Below are positions 41,515 to 55,482 of a stretch of DNA of 64,000 nt, piece by piece (the stretch's first letter is position 1; each line of letters begins with the position of its first letter). A model generated the notes under the pieces. It was given only the letters and a program-made list of their open reading frames with translations. It had not been told where the DNA came from and searched no databases. The position numbers and the translations under genes were made by a program. The DNA is from Doryteuthis pealeii (Eukaryota; Mollusca; Cephalopoda; Myopsida; Loliginidae): assembly GCA_023376005.1 (NCBI GenBank), contig CM042157.1:60053773-60117772 (forward strand), written 5' to 3'.

Positions 41515-42170
41515 CCAGGTTGTTGGAAAATTAACAAGGTTTTATTTAACACAGGGTAGAGAATGCTTTTACCCTAAAAGTGACTTAACTAGATCACACA
41601 TTACGAACCCTAATCCAAAGTGTCATGGCGGAAACCCCACTTCCGGGTTCCCATCAACCCCCTACTGATCAAGGGGAGTTGGAAATTAACAAGGTTTTAT
41701 TTAACACAGGGTAGAGAATGCTTTTACCCTAAAAGTGACTTAACTAGATCACACATTACGAACCCTAATCCAAAATTTTTCATGGCGGAAACCCCACTTC
41801 TGGGTTTTCCATCAACCCCCTACTGATCAAGGGGAGTTGGAAATTAACAAGGTTTTATTTAACACAGGGTAGAGAATGTTTTACCCTAAAAGTGACTTAA
41901 CTAGCTCACACATGTTGTGAGCTGCGTCCACTCAGTACGAACCCTAATCCAAAAGTCTCATTGTGGAAACCCCACTTCCGGGTTCCCATCAACCCCCTAC
42001 TGATCAAGGGGAGTTGGAAATTAACAAGGTTTTATTTAACACAGGGTAGAGAATGCTTTTAACCTAAAAGTGACTTAACTAGCCCACATAGTACAAACCC
42101 TAATCCAAAACTGTCATGGCGGAAACCCCACTTCCGGTTTCCCATCTGCCCCCTACTGATCAAGGGGAAC
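41515..42170. repeat. 155-bp satellite (B copy)
   Basis: Reverse-oriented counterpart of 32,790-33,445 and 56,090-56,740, with fewer indels than copy A. Confidence 0.9.
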
Positions 42171-42781
42171 AACTCTATTTTCATTAGTTCTGAACCTAAC
42201 AGATTTATTAAAAGTGGTGGTAAAATTTGTCTTTGACATTAGTTGCCACTAGTTGAATAAATCTTACATTTCTTTCTAGAAGGCCACCACAAAGTCCATG
42301 GCCAAAATAGTAGACAAGAGAAATTATCTAATTAACTACAAATATGAATGAGCTTCAATGTAAGATTTCTAATTGTTTTGGCCAAGAAATCTTTGTGGCA
42401 AAATCTGAGTGAAGGTTAGGAGATTTCATTGACATACTTAACTTGTTTAAGCCATAATGATGTCAATCGAGTAATCTTATTGTCGGAGGTGAAAGAGCAG
42501 TATTAACTGAATGGATTAGTATTTAGAAGCCTAATGGAGGTTAGTAGTAGAATCTATTAATGGGATTAAGTAAGATTAACAAGAAGATGGATTTCTTGGT
42601 TTATATTGAAATAAAATAGAAAATTAAAATCCATTTATTTTCGGACTTATCTGTTGCTTTATAACACAAAACATGTTGCTCTAGATTTATTTGTATCACA
42701 GAGTATAGACCAAATAGATTTGGTAATATGTAGGTAAGAAAAAATGGATATGAATCTGACAGTATGTTAAAAAATGAGTAA

Positions 42782-43160
42782 AGTCGTCAGGGTGGCCTAA
42801 AGTCGGTATCAGCCAGACAGCAAGGAAGCCTATCCCCTCTTCACTTGTGCTAGACCAAGGAGATTAATTATTCTTAATCACTATATACAGCTTATGACTG
42901 AATTGCATTTCTTGAAATTGAATGTATGTGAGAAAAAAAAATTAGTTTCAATAAATTGCCTACTACTTATATCTTACTGAGGTAGGACACATTCAAACCG
43001 GGTAGGCCACATACTATAACAGAATCCAAAAAGGTAGGCCACATACTATAACAGAATCCAAAAAGGTAGGCCATATACTATAACAGAATCCAAAAAGGTA
43101 GGCCACATACTATAACAGAATCCAAAAAGGTAGGCCACATACTATAACAGCACCAAATAT
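42782..43160. repeat. S1 tail and 32-bp minisatellite (B copy)
   Basis: The S1 tail (minus strand) is at 42,782-42,866 and the minisatellite at 42,985-43,155, counterparts of 32,085-32,175 and 31,790-31,965. Confidence 0.85.
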
Positions 43161-43711
43161 GCATATGTCCTCTTACAGTAACAATCTTCAAAAATGACCA
43201 ATGTGAACATCTCTGCAGGCTTGATTAAATAAAATAAAGTTGTAGGTAAATCTCTATATGTGGAGTGGTGGGATCTATTTTGGAGGGTGTGTATGCATGG
43301 TCATTACTTTCGATATGTGACGTGGCATCTAATTAAAGAAGTATTTAGTTTCTATACTTATCTGGATCAGAGTTGCTGATATTCTGCATTTGTCGTTAAG
43401 TTAGCAGTTTTCTTTGTTCTTGGAGCATGGAAATTACTTAGGATATACTAGTCTTGTGCCGGTAATAGTTCTTAATAATGAAACCAAGACGTTCTTGTGT
43501 TTTTAGCTCTTTTTTTTTTTTTTTTTTTTTTTTTCATTAACCCAAGTACAAGCCTGGAAAGACAGACTACATCTTCCGTCTGTCCTCCTCAAACTCTCAG
43601 CACAGACTAACCAAACTTTTCACTTTCTCTTTCACTCTTGTCACTTTGACCAATCAGAAGCCAACAGGTTGGTCATTCACACATTATCCTTAATTCTTGT
43701 TAATTTCCATA

Positions 43712-43962
43712 GGGATAGTTTAGCTCAGTCGGTAGAGTGTTCGGCTAGGAATCACAAGGTTTTGGTTCAATACCAGCACTTGCCAACTCAGCATATGAGT
43801 AGCACAGGGATATGTGTGGTAAAGTAAGGAGCTGATGGTAGGTGTGGCGCCCCACCTCAGACACTAAAAATAATCTTCTTAGTCTAGAGCTAGTGAAAAG
43901 GGGATAGACTCCCTTACCTGTTTGGCTGATACTGACATTAGGCCGCCTCGACAATTTACTTT
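43712..43962 (+). mobile_element. S1 SINE, full length (B copy)
   Basis: Head TAGCTCAGTCGGTAGAGTGT, box B TTGGTTCAATACCAG, tail GGCTGATACTGACATTAGGC. Plus-strand orientation makes the tRNA resemblance easy to see. Confidence 0.85.
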
Positions 43963-44419
43963 TACATAATGTATAATCAAAAACTTGGGTTTTCCACATC
44001 TCATTATTTTTACACCAATAGCATATGATTTTTATCTCAGTAGCTAAAAACTTTGTTTACACTATGATAATGCGGTCACTTGTGGCAACTGTGCCAGTTT
44101 ATAATATATTATGCTGATTTTTACTTACATATAAATTGATACATTCTAAAGAAGTTAGGAAACAATTTTTTTTTTTGTTCTATTGCATATATACATTTCA
44201 TTAAGTTAACCTCCCACAAGGAATAGTGTATATTTTTGTTTTGTTATCCAGTCACTAAGTATTATTGAACTGAAAGAGATCCAAAGTTTGATAGTATGTC
44301 TTACTGTTTCAATAAATACAATGTAATTTTCTCTGATTTGTCTTATATCATTTACTAAAAGAGCTACACAGCATTGCCTGGGATTTGAAAAGTTAAAAAT
44401 AAGTCTCTTACCTATATTT

Positions 44420-44830
44420 ATATATACTTATTTACTAAGCTTAGCTTGATGCGTCACAGAAGTATGGGGCATCCAATGAGATTCAAACTCATTAACAATG
44501 TTTTGCGAATCTAGCTTGCATTACACCAGGTGAGGTGACCAATATATTTATATATAGATCAAATAAAATTATTTTTTATAATTTGTTTGGAGCTCTGGGA
44601 GTGTGATGTACCACTTCATTGCCATTACTCTAGGTCCACTCCGACCCGGAGTGGTAGTACATGTTAGGGTCTCATCTATGGGTTTAAATAGATCAAAGCA
44701 TAAGTTCTAAAAAATGTTTAAAAAAAGAAAAGTCCCCCCCCCAAAAAAAAAAAAAAATGAATACCCGACAATGTCTTCAGCAAAAAAATAATTCACGGGT
44801 TGACGTACCATAAAACCAACCAACAAATTG
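44420..44830 (-). mobile_element. S2 SINE and S4 repeat (B copy)
   Basis: Counterparts of 30,420-30,540 and 30,120-30,375. The homopolymers at 44,733-44,758 differ in length from A and C. Confidence 0.75.
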
Positions 44831-45089
44831 ATTTTCAATTCTTACTTCACTTCCATAATCCATGTGTGCCAGAAATTTATTTTTCTTTCATTTTTTTTTC
44901 TGAAATACCCATTCTATCACCACTACCATTCACATCCATACTTTCTATACATACACTCATACCTACCCTATTCTCATGCAGGTTGTGAACCCTTTTTTCT
45001 GCAGATTATTTTTATGTTAGATTTTTCAATAACTATTTCGGTAACTGATTTGTTTCTGCAACCCATGTAATTAGGTCAGACATGTGGCT

Positions 45090-45640
45090 ATACATGCGCA
45101 CAAGTTGCGTGAACACTACGTCCCTTTGCCGCATCTTTGGAGCAATTAAAAATATCTTCAACACCAACAAACAGAAAAGACACAACTCTGAGTAAAGCGC
45201 ATCTCTGATCTCTGTATAACTGAACACTTTTTTACCCACTCCTTTTTACGGTCTGCTAAGAAATTTGAACTTTTTCTTTTGTATTATTTTGTTAACTTGT
45301 TGTTTGTGTTCATCTATATATATATAATATATATATTTATCGTTCTAATTCATTCCATTATCTTAGGTCTTTCCTTTATTGTTTACTTGGAACACGCGTC
45401 TCTTTGTTGCTTATTAGAGTAATTAAAATATCTTCGACAACGGCACACAGAAAAGACGCAACTCCGAATAAAGACACATTTCTGATCTCTCTCTGTATAA
45501 CTGAACACTTTACGGTCTGTTAAGAATTTGAACTTTTTCCTTTGTATTATTTTGTAAACTTGTTCATTTGTGTTCGTCAATACATATATTTATCATTTTA
45601 ATTCATTCCATCATCCTCAGTTTTTTCCTTTATCATTTAT
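45090..45640. repeat. Tandem about 270-bp repeats (B copy)
   Basis: Reverse counterpart of 29,324-29,870. Confidence 0.7.
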
Positions 45641-47089
45641 TGTTATTGTTATGTCTTGGTTAAACTATCTGTCAAGTTACCCAGTCTAACAGCACAGAAT
45701 ATATATATAATAACTCTTATCTATCCATCTATATCTATACATATATAGAGGGCAGTTGTGTATATGTAATGTATGTCTGTCTGTCTGATGAAAACTATGA
45801 AAATAAAACAATAAACAATTAAGTAAATATATATGCACTTTAAATATCTCCATTTTACTTTTTGCACAAAAATTATGAAGATTTGATTTATATTCAAAAA
45901 GATATCTAAAAATTAAAATATACATAGAAATAATGCGGACTAACTTCCTAACATTACACCCCCCCACCCATGATGTCACAACTAAACGAATTTAGTAAAT
46001 AACAATTTGGTGTTTATCTTTTTCTTTCAATAACTATCTATCTATCTATCATATATATATATATATAATTTTAATTCTAACTCTACCGGTGGTGGAAAAA
46101 AACCCAGGCAATTCAGTTTTTCAAAGTAAAAACATTTTTCAAACTGACATCTGGGGAAATTATCCTGAAGAGCCATTCAGGTGAAACCTAGGTGTACCTG
46201 ACTTCTATAGGTCCTATATATATATATATATATATAAGGACTATAGAGTTATTATTTATTGGATCCTTTCCATCCACTAAGGATGATGGCATAGTATCCA
46301 GAAAAAAAATAAATAAAGATAAAAATTTATCTGCATCTGCGCAAGTGACTCTGCAGGCCAATTCTTGAGTGACAGTCTTTCGATTTGTTTATGCTTTACA
46401 TTTAAACCGATATGCACGCCTAATTCATTTAGTTATAATTAATTTAACAAAATTAAGTATGACTTTAATTAAGCACATAATCTCCCACAAATTGTCGGCC
46501 TTTGCCATTTTCAAACACATTGTTTACTACTTCATATATATATATATAATATATATATTATATATAAATAAACCACTAGAAACTTGCACTGTTGGTGAGG
46601 CTTAAAGTATGCTCGTATCCCCTGCCGAGAATAACCTCCTCCTCTTCTTATTTTCACTTTCACAACAGAACCTCAATGAAATAAAAAAGACAACTGCTAT
46701 TGAGATTATTTCTGTGAGTAAATGAAAAAGGGATGTTTGTCTTGATTAACAGTAAATAAGATTTAAGAAATAAATTGTCATGTACCTTTATAAACATTCA
46801 TTTACCAAGAAGACAATTGGATCCTGATAAAGGTATTCCACGTTCTTGGCGTATTACGAACGTTTGAAACTTGGTTAATAGCTTTGGAAATTGTCTATTA
46901 ATACGAAGATTAGAAGTTATTTATTTATTTATTTATTCAGGCTTTCTCCAGGTCTATTGACATGCTTACAGAGTTTCAATGCTGTAAAGATTGGTAAGAT
47001 ATACCTAATGATATTTGTTTTAATTGTTTAATTTTTGCTATATATTATACATATATGATATGAAAATCATATATGAAAAATCATTTATA

Positions 47090-47610
47090 TTTGCTTGAGG
47101 CAATTACAATGCGTATATCGTATAAAATTCGATAATTATAGAAAATAATCATGACAAGCGACTCGGCAAACAAATGTGCGATGTTGTAGAACATCGTACA
47201 GCCTGTTTCAACTTTATTAATCTCATCAGCGATGTATACTAATGATTTCCTCCGACAGAAATCGAAACCGGGAGTCTAGCAGTAGAGTCAGAGACTTACC
47301 GCTCGGCTTCTGATACGCACCACACAATCCATGCGAAATTAGCCCTGTCAATGATAATGATACGAGGTACGCGGATGTTGTGTGAATAACAACAACCAGT
47401 CCTATGCCCCGTCGAGGAAATAAGGTTTCGATTTCTGTCGGAGGGAAATCGTTAGTATACGTCGCTGATGAGACTTAATAAAGTCAAAACAGGCTGTACA
47501 ATGTTCTACGCATCGCACATTGTTTGCCGAGTTTCACTTGTCATGATTATTTTCTATAATTATCGAATTTTTATATGATATACGCATTGTATTGCCTTCA
47601 AGCAAAATAA
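47090..47610. mobile_element. Palindromic tRNA-hammerhead composite (B copy)
   Basis: Reverse counterpart of 27,296-27,825. The intact-core ribozyme is on the minus strand at 47,192-47,234 with one base missing in stem II; the mutated one (AAA for GAA) is on the plus strand at about 47,459-47,503. Confidence 0.75.
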
Positions 47611-47889
47611 TAAATAATAATATATACTTTATTCAACATGCTTCTAAAAAACACAAAAACAATCCATCTTATATGAAATCAAATGCAACAGTAATAGCAG
47701 ATGATTATTATTATTTTTACCTTGAAATTCTCTCTACGTCCAGTGACTGCATTTTTTCATCCTATATATACTGTGGACATTGAATATTGAGGCTAATTGA
47801 CTGCACTCATATGGTTTGGTTTTTTTCTGGGCATAAAACTTGGGCCTTTCACTATTGAACTTGGTGCACTGAACTTGATTCTTTCATGT

Positions 47890-48222
47890 ATTCTCTTTTT
47901 CTCTCTCTCTTTTTCCTCTCTCTCTCTTTTTTTTTCTCTCTCTCTCTTTCTCTCTCTCTCTCTTTTTTCTCTTTCTCTCTCTCTCTCTCTTTTTCTCTTT
48001 CTCTTTCTCTCTTTCCCTCTCTTTCTCTTTTCTCTCTTTTCTCTTTCTCTCTCTCTCTCTCTTTTCTCTTCTCTTTCTCTCTCTTTCTCTCTCTCTCTCT
48101 CCTTCTTTCTCTCTTCTCTTTCTTTCTCTCCCTCTCTTTCTTCTCTCTCTCTGCTCTCCCTCTCCTCTCCTCTCTCTCTCTCTCTCCCTCTCCCATTTCT
48201 CTCTCTCTCTCCCCTCTCATAT
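47890..48222. repeat. (CT)n array (B copy)
   Basis: Counterpart of 26,680-27,008. SLSLSL and RERERE frames are artefacts. Confidence 0.95.
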
Positions 48223-48511
48223 ACATGCACGTACTCACCGATTTATGGAATAAATATTGCAAAATTTTACAAAGCAGTATGAAAAGGAGTTGTTAGTCTT
48301 GTTTGTATTTATTAAATATTGGACTGCTCTATTTTCTTTTCTTTTCTTTCTCTCTTGATAAATGATTGTGTAGCCTCAACGGATAGCACAAAAGATTCAT
48401 CTGCTGTGATCTTCTTCTATCAAACTCTTTCATTTTAATTAAGATTAGTATTATTGGAAGTCTTTTTTTTCTTTTACCAAAGTGCAAAGCTTCTATGTAT
48501 GTGTTTCCCAA

Positions 48512-48553
<42 letters not shown>

Positions 48554-48649
48554 TCCAATTGCCGCTTTAACTTTTTGTTGCAATGGCATCAGTTAAATAA
48601 TCCAAAGTGCTCAATATATTAAAAAACAATACAGCAGTAATGATAAATA

Positions 48650-48945
48650 ATAATATTAGAGGAATAAAGGGTCTACATGGTTTCAATCAAACTGAAATGA
48701 TTTCATCAGAAACCCTACCCTAGGTTTACTAAGTCAATGTAATTCCTTAGTTAAAATAAGAATTTTTCAGAAATAAAGTTGAACGCTACGTTATTTTTCG
48801 TTCAAACCATTAATTATCAAAAAATATCTTTAATTTAACTAATGAATTACATTGACTTAGTTAAATGTAGGAGGGTCCTGAGAAATCATTTCATTTGATT
48901 GAAACCATGGTAGACCCTTTATTTTTCCTCTAATAATGATAATAT
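48650..48945. repeat. Double-hammerhead palindrome (B copy)
   Basis: Counterpart of 25,952-26,243. Single-base indels (CTACATGG for CTACCATGG; CCTGAGAAATC for CCTGATGAAATC) break both ribozymes on paper. Confidence 0.8.
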
Positions 48946-48987
48946 ATATGATTATATATATATATATATATATTAATCATTTTGCAA

Positions 48988-49214
48988 TCATTCTCTGGTT
49001 AAAATCATCCAAGATGAAATGCAAAATGTAAATCCTGATTATTTTGGTGTTACTTAACTGCTGAATTCTTATTTTTTATGAGTGTTGTCAATCTAGCAAG
49101 TATTGAACCATTCCTTTATATAAGAAAGGAAGAAAAAGGACATACTACACAGAATAAAATATGATAAGAATATTATCTTGGTTGATTTGGACGGTCTCCT
49201 TTTTACCAGAGGTG
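48988..49214. other. Unpaired spacer at palindrome centre
   Basis: 227 bp that are the reverse complement of copy A 25,669-25,900. Flanked by TTGCAA at 48,982-48,987 and 49,215-49,220. This is the loop expected if a strand folded back at the 18-bp inverted repeat. Confidence 0.9.
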
Positions 49215-49261
49215 TTGCAAAATGATTAATATTATAATATATATATAATCATATATTTATC

Positions 49262-49545
49262 ATTATAGAGGAAAAATAAAGGGTCTACCATGGTTTCATC
49301 AAATTGAAATGATTTCATCAGACGCCTACCCTACATTAACTAAGTCAATGTAATTCATTAGTTAATTAAGATATTTTTGATAATAATGGTTGAACGAAAA
49401 ATACGTAGCGTTCAAACTGTTTATTATTGAAAAATATCCTTATTTTAACTAAGGAATTACATTGACTTAGTTAAACTAGGGTAGGGTTCTGATTGAAATC
49501 ATTTCAGTTTGATTGAAACATGGTAGACCTTATTTTTCCTCTAAA
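49262..49545. repeat. Double-hammerhead palindrome (C copy)
   Basis: Same element at the start of arm C. CTGATTGAAATC in place of CTGATGAAATC and GAAACATGG in place of GAAACCATGG break the cores by indels only. Confidence 0.8.
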
Positions 49546-50095
49546 TTATTAATTATCATTACTGCTGTATGTTTTTAATATATTGAGCCTTTTGGATTAT
49601 TTACTGATGCCATTGCAACAGAAAAGTTTAAAGCGGCAATTGGATACTATATTAATATATATATATATATAATTATATAATTATATATATGCTTGGAAAC
49701 ACAATACAAGACTTTGCACTTTGGTAAAAGAAAAAAAAGACTTCCAATAATCTAATCTAATTAAATGAAAGAGTTTGATAGAGAGAAGATCACAGCAGAT
49801 GAATCTTTTGTTGCTTATCCGTTGAGGCTACACAATTCATTTATCAAGAGAGAAAGAAAAAAGAGAAAATAGAGCAGTCCAATATTTAATAATACAAACA
49901 AAGACTAACAATCCTTTTCATACTGCTTTGAAAAATTTTGCAATTTTATTCCATAAATCGGTGAGTACGTGCATGTATATGAGAGGGGGAGAAGAGAGAG
50001 AAATGGAGAGGGGAGAGAGAGAGAGAGAAATGGAGAGGGAGAAGGGAGAGAGAAAGAAGGAGAGGGAGAGAGAAAAGAAGAAGGGAGAGAAAGAA

Positions 50096-50127
<32 letters not shown>

Positions 50128-50599
50128 AAGAGAGAGAAAGAGAGAGAAGAGAGAGAGGAGAGAAAGAGAAGAGAGAAAGAGAAAAGAGAGAAAGAGAAAG
50201 AGAAAGAAAAAGAGAGAGGAAAGGAAAGAGAAAAGAGAGAGAGAGAGAAAGAGAGAGAGAGAAAAAAGAGAGAGAGAAAAAAGAGAGAGAGAAAAAGAAA
50301 GAGAGAGAATACATGAAAGGAATCAAGTTCAGTGCACCAAGTTCAATAGTGAAAGGCCCAAGTTTTATGCCAGAAAAAAACCAAACCATTATGAGTGCAG
50401 GTCAATTAGCCCTCAATATTCAATGTCCACAGTATATCATAGGATGAAAAAATGCGTCACTGGACGTAGAGAGAATTTCAAGGTAAAAAATAATAATAAT
50501 CATCTGCTATTACTGTTGCAATTTGATTTTCATATAGATTTTGGATGTTTGTTTTTAGAAGCACTGTTGAATAAAGTATAATATTATTTATATTTTGCT

Positions 50600-51115
50600 T
50601 GAAGGCAATTACAATGCGTATATCATATAAAATTCGATAATTATAGAAAATAATCATGACAAGTGAACTCGGCAAACAATGTGCGATGCGTAGAACATTG
50701 TACAGCCTGTTTTGACTTTATTAAGTCTCATCAGCGACGTATACTAACGATTTGCCTCCGACAGAAATCGAAACCTTATTTCCTTCGACGGGGCATAGGA
50801 CTGGTTTGTTTGTTATTCACACAACATCCGCGTACCTCGTATCATTATCATTGACAGGCTAATTTCGCATGGATTGTGTGGTGCGTATCAGAAGCCGAGC
50901 GGTAAAGTCTCTGACTCTACCTGCTAGACTCCCGGTTTCGATTTCTGTCGGAGGAAATCATTAGTATACATCGCTGATGAGACTTAATAAAGTTGAAACA
51001 GGCTGTACGATGTTTCTACACATCGCACATTTGTTTGCCGAGTTCGCTTGTCATGATTATTTTCTATAATTATCGAATTTTATACGATATACGCATTGTA
51101 ATTGCCTTCAAGCAA
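50600..51115. mobile_element. Palindromic tRNA-hammerhead composite (C copy)
   Basis: Counterpart of 27,296-27,825. The plus-strand ribozyme 50,969-51,012 retains the full core and 5-bp stem I; the minus-strand one (about 50,696-50,738) has the AAA mutation. Confidence 0.8.
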
Positions 51116-51650
51116 AATAAAATGTTTTTCATATATATATGATTTTTCATATCAATATATGTATATATATATAGCAAAAATTAACAATTAAAACAATATC
51201 ATTAGTATTATCTATTACCAATCTTTACAGCATTGAAACTCTGTAAGCATGTCTAATAGACCTTGGAGAAAGCCTGAATAAATAAATAAATAAATAACTT
51301 CTAATCTTCGGTATTAATAGACAATTTCCAAAGCTATTAACCAAGTTTCAAACGTTCGTATATCGCCAAGAACGTGGAATACCTTTATCAGGATCCAATT
51401 GTCTTCTTGGTAAATGAATGTTTTTATAAAGGTGACATGACAATTTATTTCTTTAAATCTTATTTACTGTTAATCAAGACAAACTCCCTTTTCATTTACT
51501 CACAGAAATAATCTCAAATAGCAGTTGTCTTTTTTATTTCATTGAGGTTCTGTTGTGAAAAGTGAAAATAAGAAGAGGAGGAGGGTTATTCTCGGCAGGG
51601 GATACTGAGCATACTTTAAGCCTCACCAACAGTGCAAGTTTCTGTGTTGT

Positions 51651-51694
<44 letters not shown>

Positions 51695-51988
51695 GTAGTC
51701 AAACAATGTGTTTGAAAATGGCAAGGCCGACAATTTGTGGGAGATTATGTGCTTAATTAAAGTCATACTTAATTTTGTTAAATTAATTATAACTAAATGA
51801 ATTAGGCGTGCATATCGGTTTAAATGTAAAGCATAAACAATCGAAAGACTGTCACTCAAGAATTGGCCTGCAGAGTCACTTGCGCAGATGCAGATAAATT
51901 TTTATCTTTTATTTATTTTTTTCTGGATACTATGCCATCATCCTTAGTGGATGGAAAGGATCCAATAAATAATACTCCTATAGGTCCT

Positions 51989-52024
<36 letters not shown>

Positions 52025-52619
52025 ACCTAATGAAGTCAGGTACTCTGTACCTAGGTTTCACCTGAATGGCTCTTCAGGATAATTTCCCCAGATGTCAGTT
52101 TGAAAAATGTTTTTTACTTTGAAAAACTGAATTGCCTGGGTTTTTTTCCACACCGGTAGAGTTTAGAATTAAAATTATAATATATATATATGATAGATAG
52201 ATAGATAGTTATTGAAAGAAAAGATAAACACAAATTGTTATTTACTAAATTCCGTTTTAGTTGTGACATCATGGTGGGGGGGTGTAATGTTTAGGAAGTT
52301 AGCTCGCATTATTCTATGTATATTTTAATTTTTAGATATCTTTTTGAATATAAAATCAAATCTTCATAATTTTTGTGCAAAAAGTAAGAAATGGAGATAT
52401 TTAAAGTGCATATATATTTACTTAATTGTTTATTGTTTTATTTCATAGTTTCATCAGGACAGACAGACATACATACATATACACCAACTGCCTCTATATA
52501 TGTATAGATATAGATGGATAGATAAGAGGTTATTATATATATTATTCTGTGCTGTTAGACTGGGTAACTTGACAGATAGTTTAAACCAAGACAATAACAA
52601 TAACATAAATGATAAAGGA

Positions 52620-53160
52620 AAAAACTGAGGATGATGGAATGAATTAAAATGATAAATATATGTATTGACGAACACAAAATGAACAAGTTTTACAAAATAA
52701 TACAAAGGGAAAAGTTCAAATTTCTTAACAGACCGTAAAGTGTTCAGTTATACAGAGATCAGAAATGTGTCTTTATTCGGAGTTGCGTCTTTTCTGTGTG
52801 CCGTTGTCGAAGATATTTTTAATTACTCTAATAAGCAACAAAGAGACGCGGTGTTCACAGTCAGTAAACAATAAAGGAAGACCTAAGATAATGGAATGAA
52901 TTAGAACGATAATATAATATATATATATATATAGATGAACACAAACGAACAAGTTAACAAAATAATACAAAGAAAAAGTTCAAATTTCTTAGCAGACCGT
53001 AAAAAGGAGTGGGTAAAAAAGTGTTCAGTTATACAGAGATCAGAGATGCGTCTTTACTCAGAGTTGTGTCTTTTCTGTTTGTTGGTTGTTGAAGAATATT
53101 TTTAATTGCTCCAAAGATGCGGCAAAGGGACGTAGTGTTCACGCAACTTGTGCGCATGTA
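52620..53160. repeat. Tandem about 270-bp repeats (C copy)
   Basis: Counterpart of 29,324-29,870 in the same orientation. Confidence 0.7.
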
Positions 53161-53429
53161 TAGCCACATGTCTGACCTAATTACATGGGTTGCAGAAACA
53201 AATCAGTTACGAAATAGTTATTGAAAAATCTAACATAAAATAATCTGCAGAAAAAGGGTTCACAACCTGCATGAGAATAGGGTAGGTATGAGTGTATGTA
53301 TAGAAAGTATGGATGTGAATGGTAGTGGTGATAGAATGGGTATTTCAGAAAAAAATGAAAGAAAAATAAATTTTTTCTGGCACACATGGATTATGGAAGT
53401 GAAGTAAGAATTGAAAATCAATTTGGTTG

Positions 53430-53850
53430 GTTGGATTTTATGGTACGTCAACCCGTGAATTATTTTTTTGCTGAAGACATTTTTGTCGGGTATTCATTTT
53501 TTTTTTTTTTTTTGGGGGGGGGGGACTTTTCTTTTTTTAAACATTTTTTAAGAACTTATGCTTTGATCTATTTAACCCATAGATGAGACCCTAACATGTA
53601 CTACCACTCCGGGTCGGAGTGGACCTAGGAGTAATGGCAATGAAGTGGTACATCACACTCCCCAGAGCTCCAAACAAATTTATAAAAAAATAATTTTTAT
53701 TGATCTATATATAAATATATTGGTCACCTCACCTGGTGTAATGCAAGCTAGATTCGCAAAACATTGTTAATGAGTTTGAATCTCATTGGATGCCCCATAC
53801 TTCTGTGACGCATCTAAGCTAAGCTTAGTAAATAAGTATATATAAATATA
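53430..53850 (+). mobile_element. S4 repeat and S2 SINE (C copy)
   Basis: Counterparts of 30,120-30,375 and 30,420-30,540, including the T/G homopolymer pair near 53,498-53,524. Confidence 0.75.
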
Positions 53851-54304
53851 GGTAAGAGACTTATTTTTAACTTTTCAAATCCCAGGCAATGCTGTGTAGC
53901 TCTTTTAGTAAATGATATAAGACAAATCAGAGAAAATTTACATTGTATTTATTGAAACAGTAAGACATACTATCAAACTTTGGATCTCTTTCAGTTCAAT
54001 AATACTTAGGTGACTGGATAACAAACAAAAATATACACTATTTATTCCTTGTGGGAGGTTAACTTAATGAAATGTATATATGCAATAGAACAAAAAAAAA
54101 TTGTTTCCTAACTTCTTTAGAATGTATCAAATTTATATGTAAGTAAAAATCAGCATAATATATTATAAACTGGCACAGTTGCCACAAGTGACCGCATTAT
54201 CATAGTGGTAAACAAAGTTTTTAGCTACTGAGATAAAAATCATATGCTATTGGTGTAAAATAATGAGATGTGGAAAACCCAAGTTTTTGATTATACATTA
54301 TGTA

Positions 54305-54552
54305 AAAGTAAATTGTCGAGGCGGCCTAATGTCAGTATCAGCCAAACAGTAAGGGAGTCTATCCCCTTTTCACTAGCTCTAGACTAAGAAGATTATTTTA
54401 GTGTCTGAGGTGGGGCGCCACACCTACCATCAGCTCCTTACTTTACCACACATATCCCTGTGCTACTCATATGCTGAGTTGGCAAGTGCTGGTATTGAAC
54501 CAAAAACCTTGTGATTCCTAGCCGAACACTCTACCGACTGAGCTAAACTATC
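54305..54552 (-). mobile_element. S1 SINE (C copy)
   Basis: Counterpart of 30,999-31,243. Confidence 0.85.
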
Positions 54553-55104
54553 CCTATGGAAATTAACAAGAATTAAGGATAATGTGTGAATGACCAACCT
54601 GTTGGCTTCTGATTGGTCAAAGTGACAAGAGTGAAAGAGAAAGTGAAAAGTTTGGTTAGTCTGTGCTGAGAGTTTGAGGAGGACAGACGGAAGATGTAGT
54701 CTGTCTTTCCAGGCTTGTACTTGGGTTAATGAAAAAAAAAAAAAAAAAAAAAAAAGAGCTAAAACACAAGAACGTCTTGTGTTCATTATTAAGAACTATT
54801 ACCGGCACAAGACTAGTATATCCTAAGTAATTTCCATGCTCCAAGAACAAAGAAACTGCTAACTTAACGACAAATGCAGAATATCAGCAACTCTGATCCA
54901 GATAAGTATAGAAACTAAATACTTCTTTAATTAGATGCCACGTCACATATCGAAAGTAATGACCATGCATACACACCCTCCAAATAGATCCCACCACTCC
55001 ACATATAGAGATTTACCTACAACTTTATTTTATTTAATCAAGCCTGCAGAGATGTTCACATTGGTCATTTTTGAAGATTGTTACTGTAAGAGGACATATG
55101 CATA

Positions 55105-55482
55105 TTTGGTGCTGTTATAGTATGTGGCCTACCTTTTTGGATTCTGTTATAGTATGTGGCCTACTTTTGGATTCTGTTATAGTATGGCCTACCTTTTTTG
55201 GATTCTGTTATAGTATGTGGCCTACCTTTTTGGATTCTGTTATAGTATGTGGCCTACCCGGTTTGAATGTGTCCTACCTCAGTAAGATATAAGTAGTAGG
55301 CAATTTATTGAAACTAATTTTTTTTTCTCACATACATTCAATTTCAAGAAATGCAATTCAGTCATAAGCTGTATATAGTGATTAAGAATAATTAATCTCC
55401 TTGGTCTAGCACAAGTGAAGAGGGGATAGGCTTCCTTGCTGTCTGGCTGATACCGACTTTAGGCCACCCTGACGACTTTACT
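55105..55482. repeat. 32-bp minisatellite and S1 tail (C copy)
   Basis: Minisatellite 55,105-55,265; S1 tail (plus) 55,398-55,482. Confidence 0.85.

Larger units (their letters stand above)
34250..48987 (-). repeat. Arm B of the giant inverted duplication
   Basis: Reverse complement of 49,215-64,000 over its whole length. Paired positions sum to about 98,260 at the outer edge and 98,202 at the inner edge, so net indels over about 14.7 kb are only around 60 bp. It continues to 49,220 as the reverse complement of copy A down to 25,663. Features in B mirror those of C. Confidence 0.95.

Noticed and set aside
41620..41826. SWRKPHF frame repeated in the satellite
   Set aside because: Its length follows the satellite unit, it breaks in other copies, and no protein family is recognisable.
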